From positions 62,001-126,000 of the forward strand of contig CAAFRB010000082.1 of NCBI GenBank assembly GCA_900765095.1: DNA of 64,000 nucleotides, read 5' to 3'. This document shows, one piece after another, positions 62,918 through 64,000 of this stretch (position 1 is its first letter; the number at the start of each line of letters is the position of its first letter). Both the position numbers and the translations under genes were made by a program. Origin of the DNA: Clostridia bacterium. Its GTDB lineage: Bacteria > Bacillota > Clostridia > TANB77 > UBA1234. The notes below the pieces were generated by a model. It saw nothing but the letters and a program-made list of their open reading frames with translations, had not been told where the DNA came from and did not search any database.

Positions 62918-63130
62918 CTATTTCTTTTTAGCGACTGGCTTTTTAGCAACTGGTTTAGCAGCTGCCTTTTTAGCAACTGGTTTAGCAGCTACCTTTTTAG
63001 CAACTGGTTTAGCAGCTACTTTTTTAGCAACTGGTTTAGCAGCTACTTTTTTAGCAGCTGGTTTAGCAGCTACCTTTTTAGCAACTGGTTTAGCAGCTAC
63101 TTTGGCTGTTGTTTTCTTTGCTACTGGCAT
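62918..63130 (-). CDS. Lys/Ala/Pro-rich histone H1-like repeat protein
   Basis: The 70-aa protein is built from about six copies of the 9-residue unit VAAKPVAKK, with a basic start (MPVAKKTTAK) and a KPVAKKK end. Such AKP-rich proteins resemble the tail of histone H1 and bacterial nucleoid proteins such as HctB, and should bind DNA through charge. The coding DNA is a 27-bp tandem repeat that can expand or shrink by slippage. GGGGGG precedes the ATG by 9 bases. The gene has its own terminator. Confidence 0.83.
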   Translation of the reverse strand: MPVAKKTTAKVAAKPVAKKVAAKPAAKKVAAKPVAKKVAAKPVAKKVAAKPVAKKAAAKPVAKKPVAKKK

Positions 63131-63630
63131 CGTATGTGCCCCCCTTCTTTTGTGAAACTTGAACTAAGCTTTAGAACTAAGTCATTAAGTTCAATATCAT
63201 AATTAAAATATAACTAATTTCGTTATTATTTGCAATAGAAAATTTAAAAAAAGTTAAAACAACTTATAGTTAGTATCATAATTGTTAGCACATTAATTAA
63301 TGAATTGCTTTATATGATTGAATAACGCACAACTCACTTGAATTAGCGATTTTAAAAATTATTATAAAATTTTTAAAATTTAATTTAATATTTATAATAA
63401 ATTTTTAAATATTGAAGCGTATAAAATTTAAAGTAATATTATTAAGAAAAATGATTAATTGATATCTGAAAAATACTAACTTATATGTGACACGATTAAA
63501 ATTGTTACTTTTAGATAGCAGTGACTTTCTTGACGAAATCTTACAAGAATATTTTAAGTAAAAACTAAAATATATACTAGCATTTTAAAATAGTTTGTAA
63601 TATAATTTTGATAATGAAGGTGGTGATATT
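63131..63630. other. AT-rich non-coding stretch
   Basis: No gene is supported here. It holds AT-rich dyads near 63355-63410 and a TATAAT at 63601-63606 that may serve the last gene. Nothing else is recognised. Confidence 0.4.
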
Positions 63631-64000
63631 GTGGCAGAGAAAAATATGCTTAGGGAAGAAAAGCGAAAATTACTTAATTTGATGAGATATGAATACATTA
63701 AATTAGATTTTTCAAAGCTTACGTCTATATTAGATAACAATTTAGGCGAACCTAGATGGATGGATGTATATGTAATGCTATATAAAGCAGGGTTACCAGC
63801 AGATGTCGTGGCTTACAATATATTACTTGAAAAATTATCTAAACCAATTTTCTGGTTTTATTTTATAGATGATGAAAAACGCTACTTAGTTAATGCTGAT
63901 GCAACGATTACAAAAAATTATGTAAATTATTTAATTACTGGTGAATCACCTGAATATTATATAAAATCGCAATATATTCCTAAAAAAGAATACATAAAAG
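63631..64000 (+). CDS. Hypothetical protein, cut by the window edge
   Basis: The frame is open from GTG at 63631 to the window end (123 codons). AAGGTGGTGA precedes it. The protein starts VAEKNMLREEKRKLL and is mixed helical, with LTSILDNNLGEPRW and FWFYFIDDEKRYL. It is not recognised. The C-terminal part lies outside the window. Confidence 0.6.
   Translation, partial: MAEKNMLREEKRKLLNLMRYEYIKLDFSKLTSILDNNLGEPRWMDVYVMLYKAGLPADVVAYNILLEKLSKPIFWFYFIDDEKRYLVNADATITKNYVNYLITGESPEYYIKSQYIPKKEYIK

Overview
The window is low-GC Firmicute DNA, probably from an anaerobic Clostridia-class gut-type bacterium. Evidence: AT-rich coding, AGGAGG ribosome binding sites before most genes, a CvpA/LCP/leuS housekeeping block, a CIRCE-controlled hsp20, DUF5711, DUF4358 and DUF6076 proteins, and a type II-C CRISPR locus. 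Genes are dense, and many are bounded by strong hairpin terminators.

Layout. 1-6.1 kb: envelope genes (DUF5711, CvpA, LytR-CpsA-Psr) and leuS. 6.1-13.5 kb: a tight leftward operon with a one-module nonribosomal peptide synthetase (C-A-PCP-reductase), a multi-pass membrane histidine kinase and a response regulator with an HD-GYP (c-di-GMP phosphodiesterase) output. 13.8-16.5 kb: chaperones hsp20 (CIRCE operator over a near-consensus promoter) and htpG. 16.6-23.9 kb: small accessory proteins, a UvrD-like helicase with two topoisomerase-type zinc ribbons, a divergent NERD-HRDC protein, and a three-gene operon ending in a nucleoside deoxyribosyltransferase-like protein.

24.1-about 42 kb is a very AT-rich integrative mobilizable element. 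It carries a tyrosine integrase, an AbiEi-like antitoxin, a leader with two tandem terminators before a 42-aa peptide, DUF6076, an excisionase gene broken by a TGA, a replisome organizer, a DnaC-like loader, a candidate oriT and a MobP-type relaxase. Its cargo is a probable defence island: a nuclease-methylase fusion, a DUF4268 nuclease-like protein, a large PD-(D/E)xK-P-loop (STAND-like) protein, a helical protein, and a Fic-HTH protein with operator-like sites both upstream of and inside its gene.

42.7-47.3 kb holds miscellaneous genes (DUF4160-like, ASCH, a nucleotidyltransferase-GNAT fusion, a DIP1984-like protein, an ITPase). 47.4-53.4 kb is a compact type II-C CRISPR-Cas locus: tracrRNA, a 1100-aa cas9, cas1 with a one-base frameshift at its active site, cas2, and 18 repeats with 17 spacers. 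Each repeat carries an extended -10 promoter on the minus strand, so crRNAs probably run toward cas2 and meet the cas operon at a shared bidirectional terminator.

53.6-64 kb: a 24-aa membrane peptide, a DUF4358 lipoprotein, an efflux set (adaptor, ATPase, and a MacB-like permease interrupted by a TGA), a GT2 glycosyltransferase behind an operator-overlapped promoter, an HtrA protease, two tRNA-Arg genes (CCU and ACG) beside tadA, whose product modifies tRNA-Arg(ACG), a MarR regulator, a Lys/Ala-rich histone-like repeat protein, and a gene cut by the window edge.

All family assignments come from reading motifs by eye. No database search was possible.
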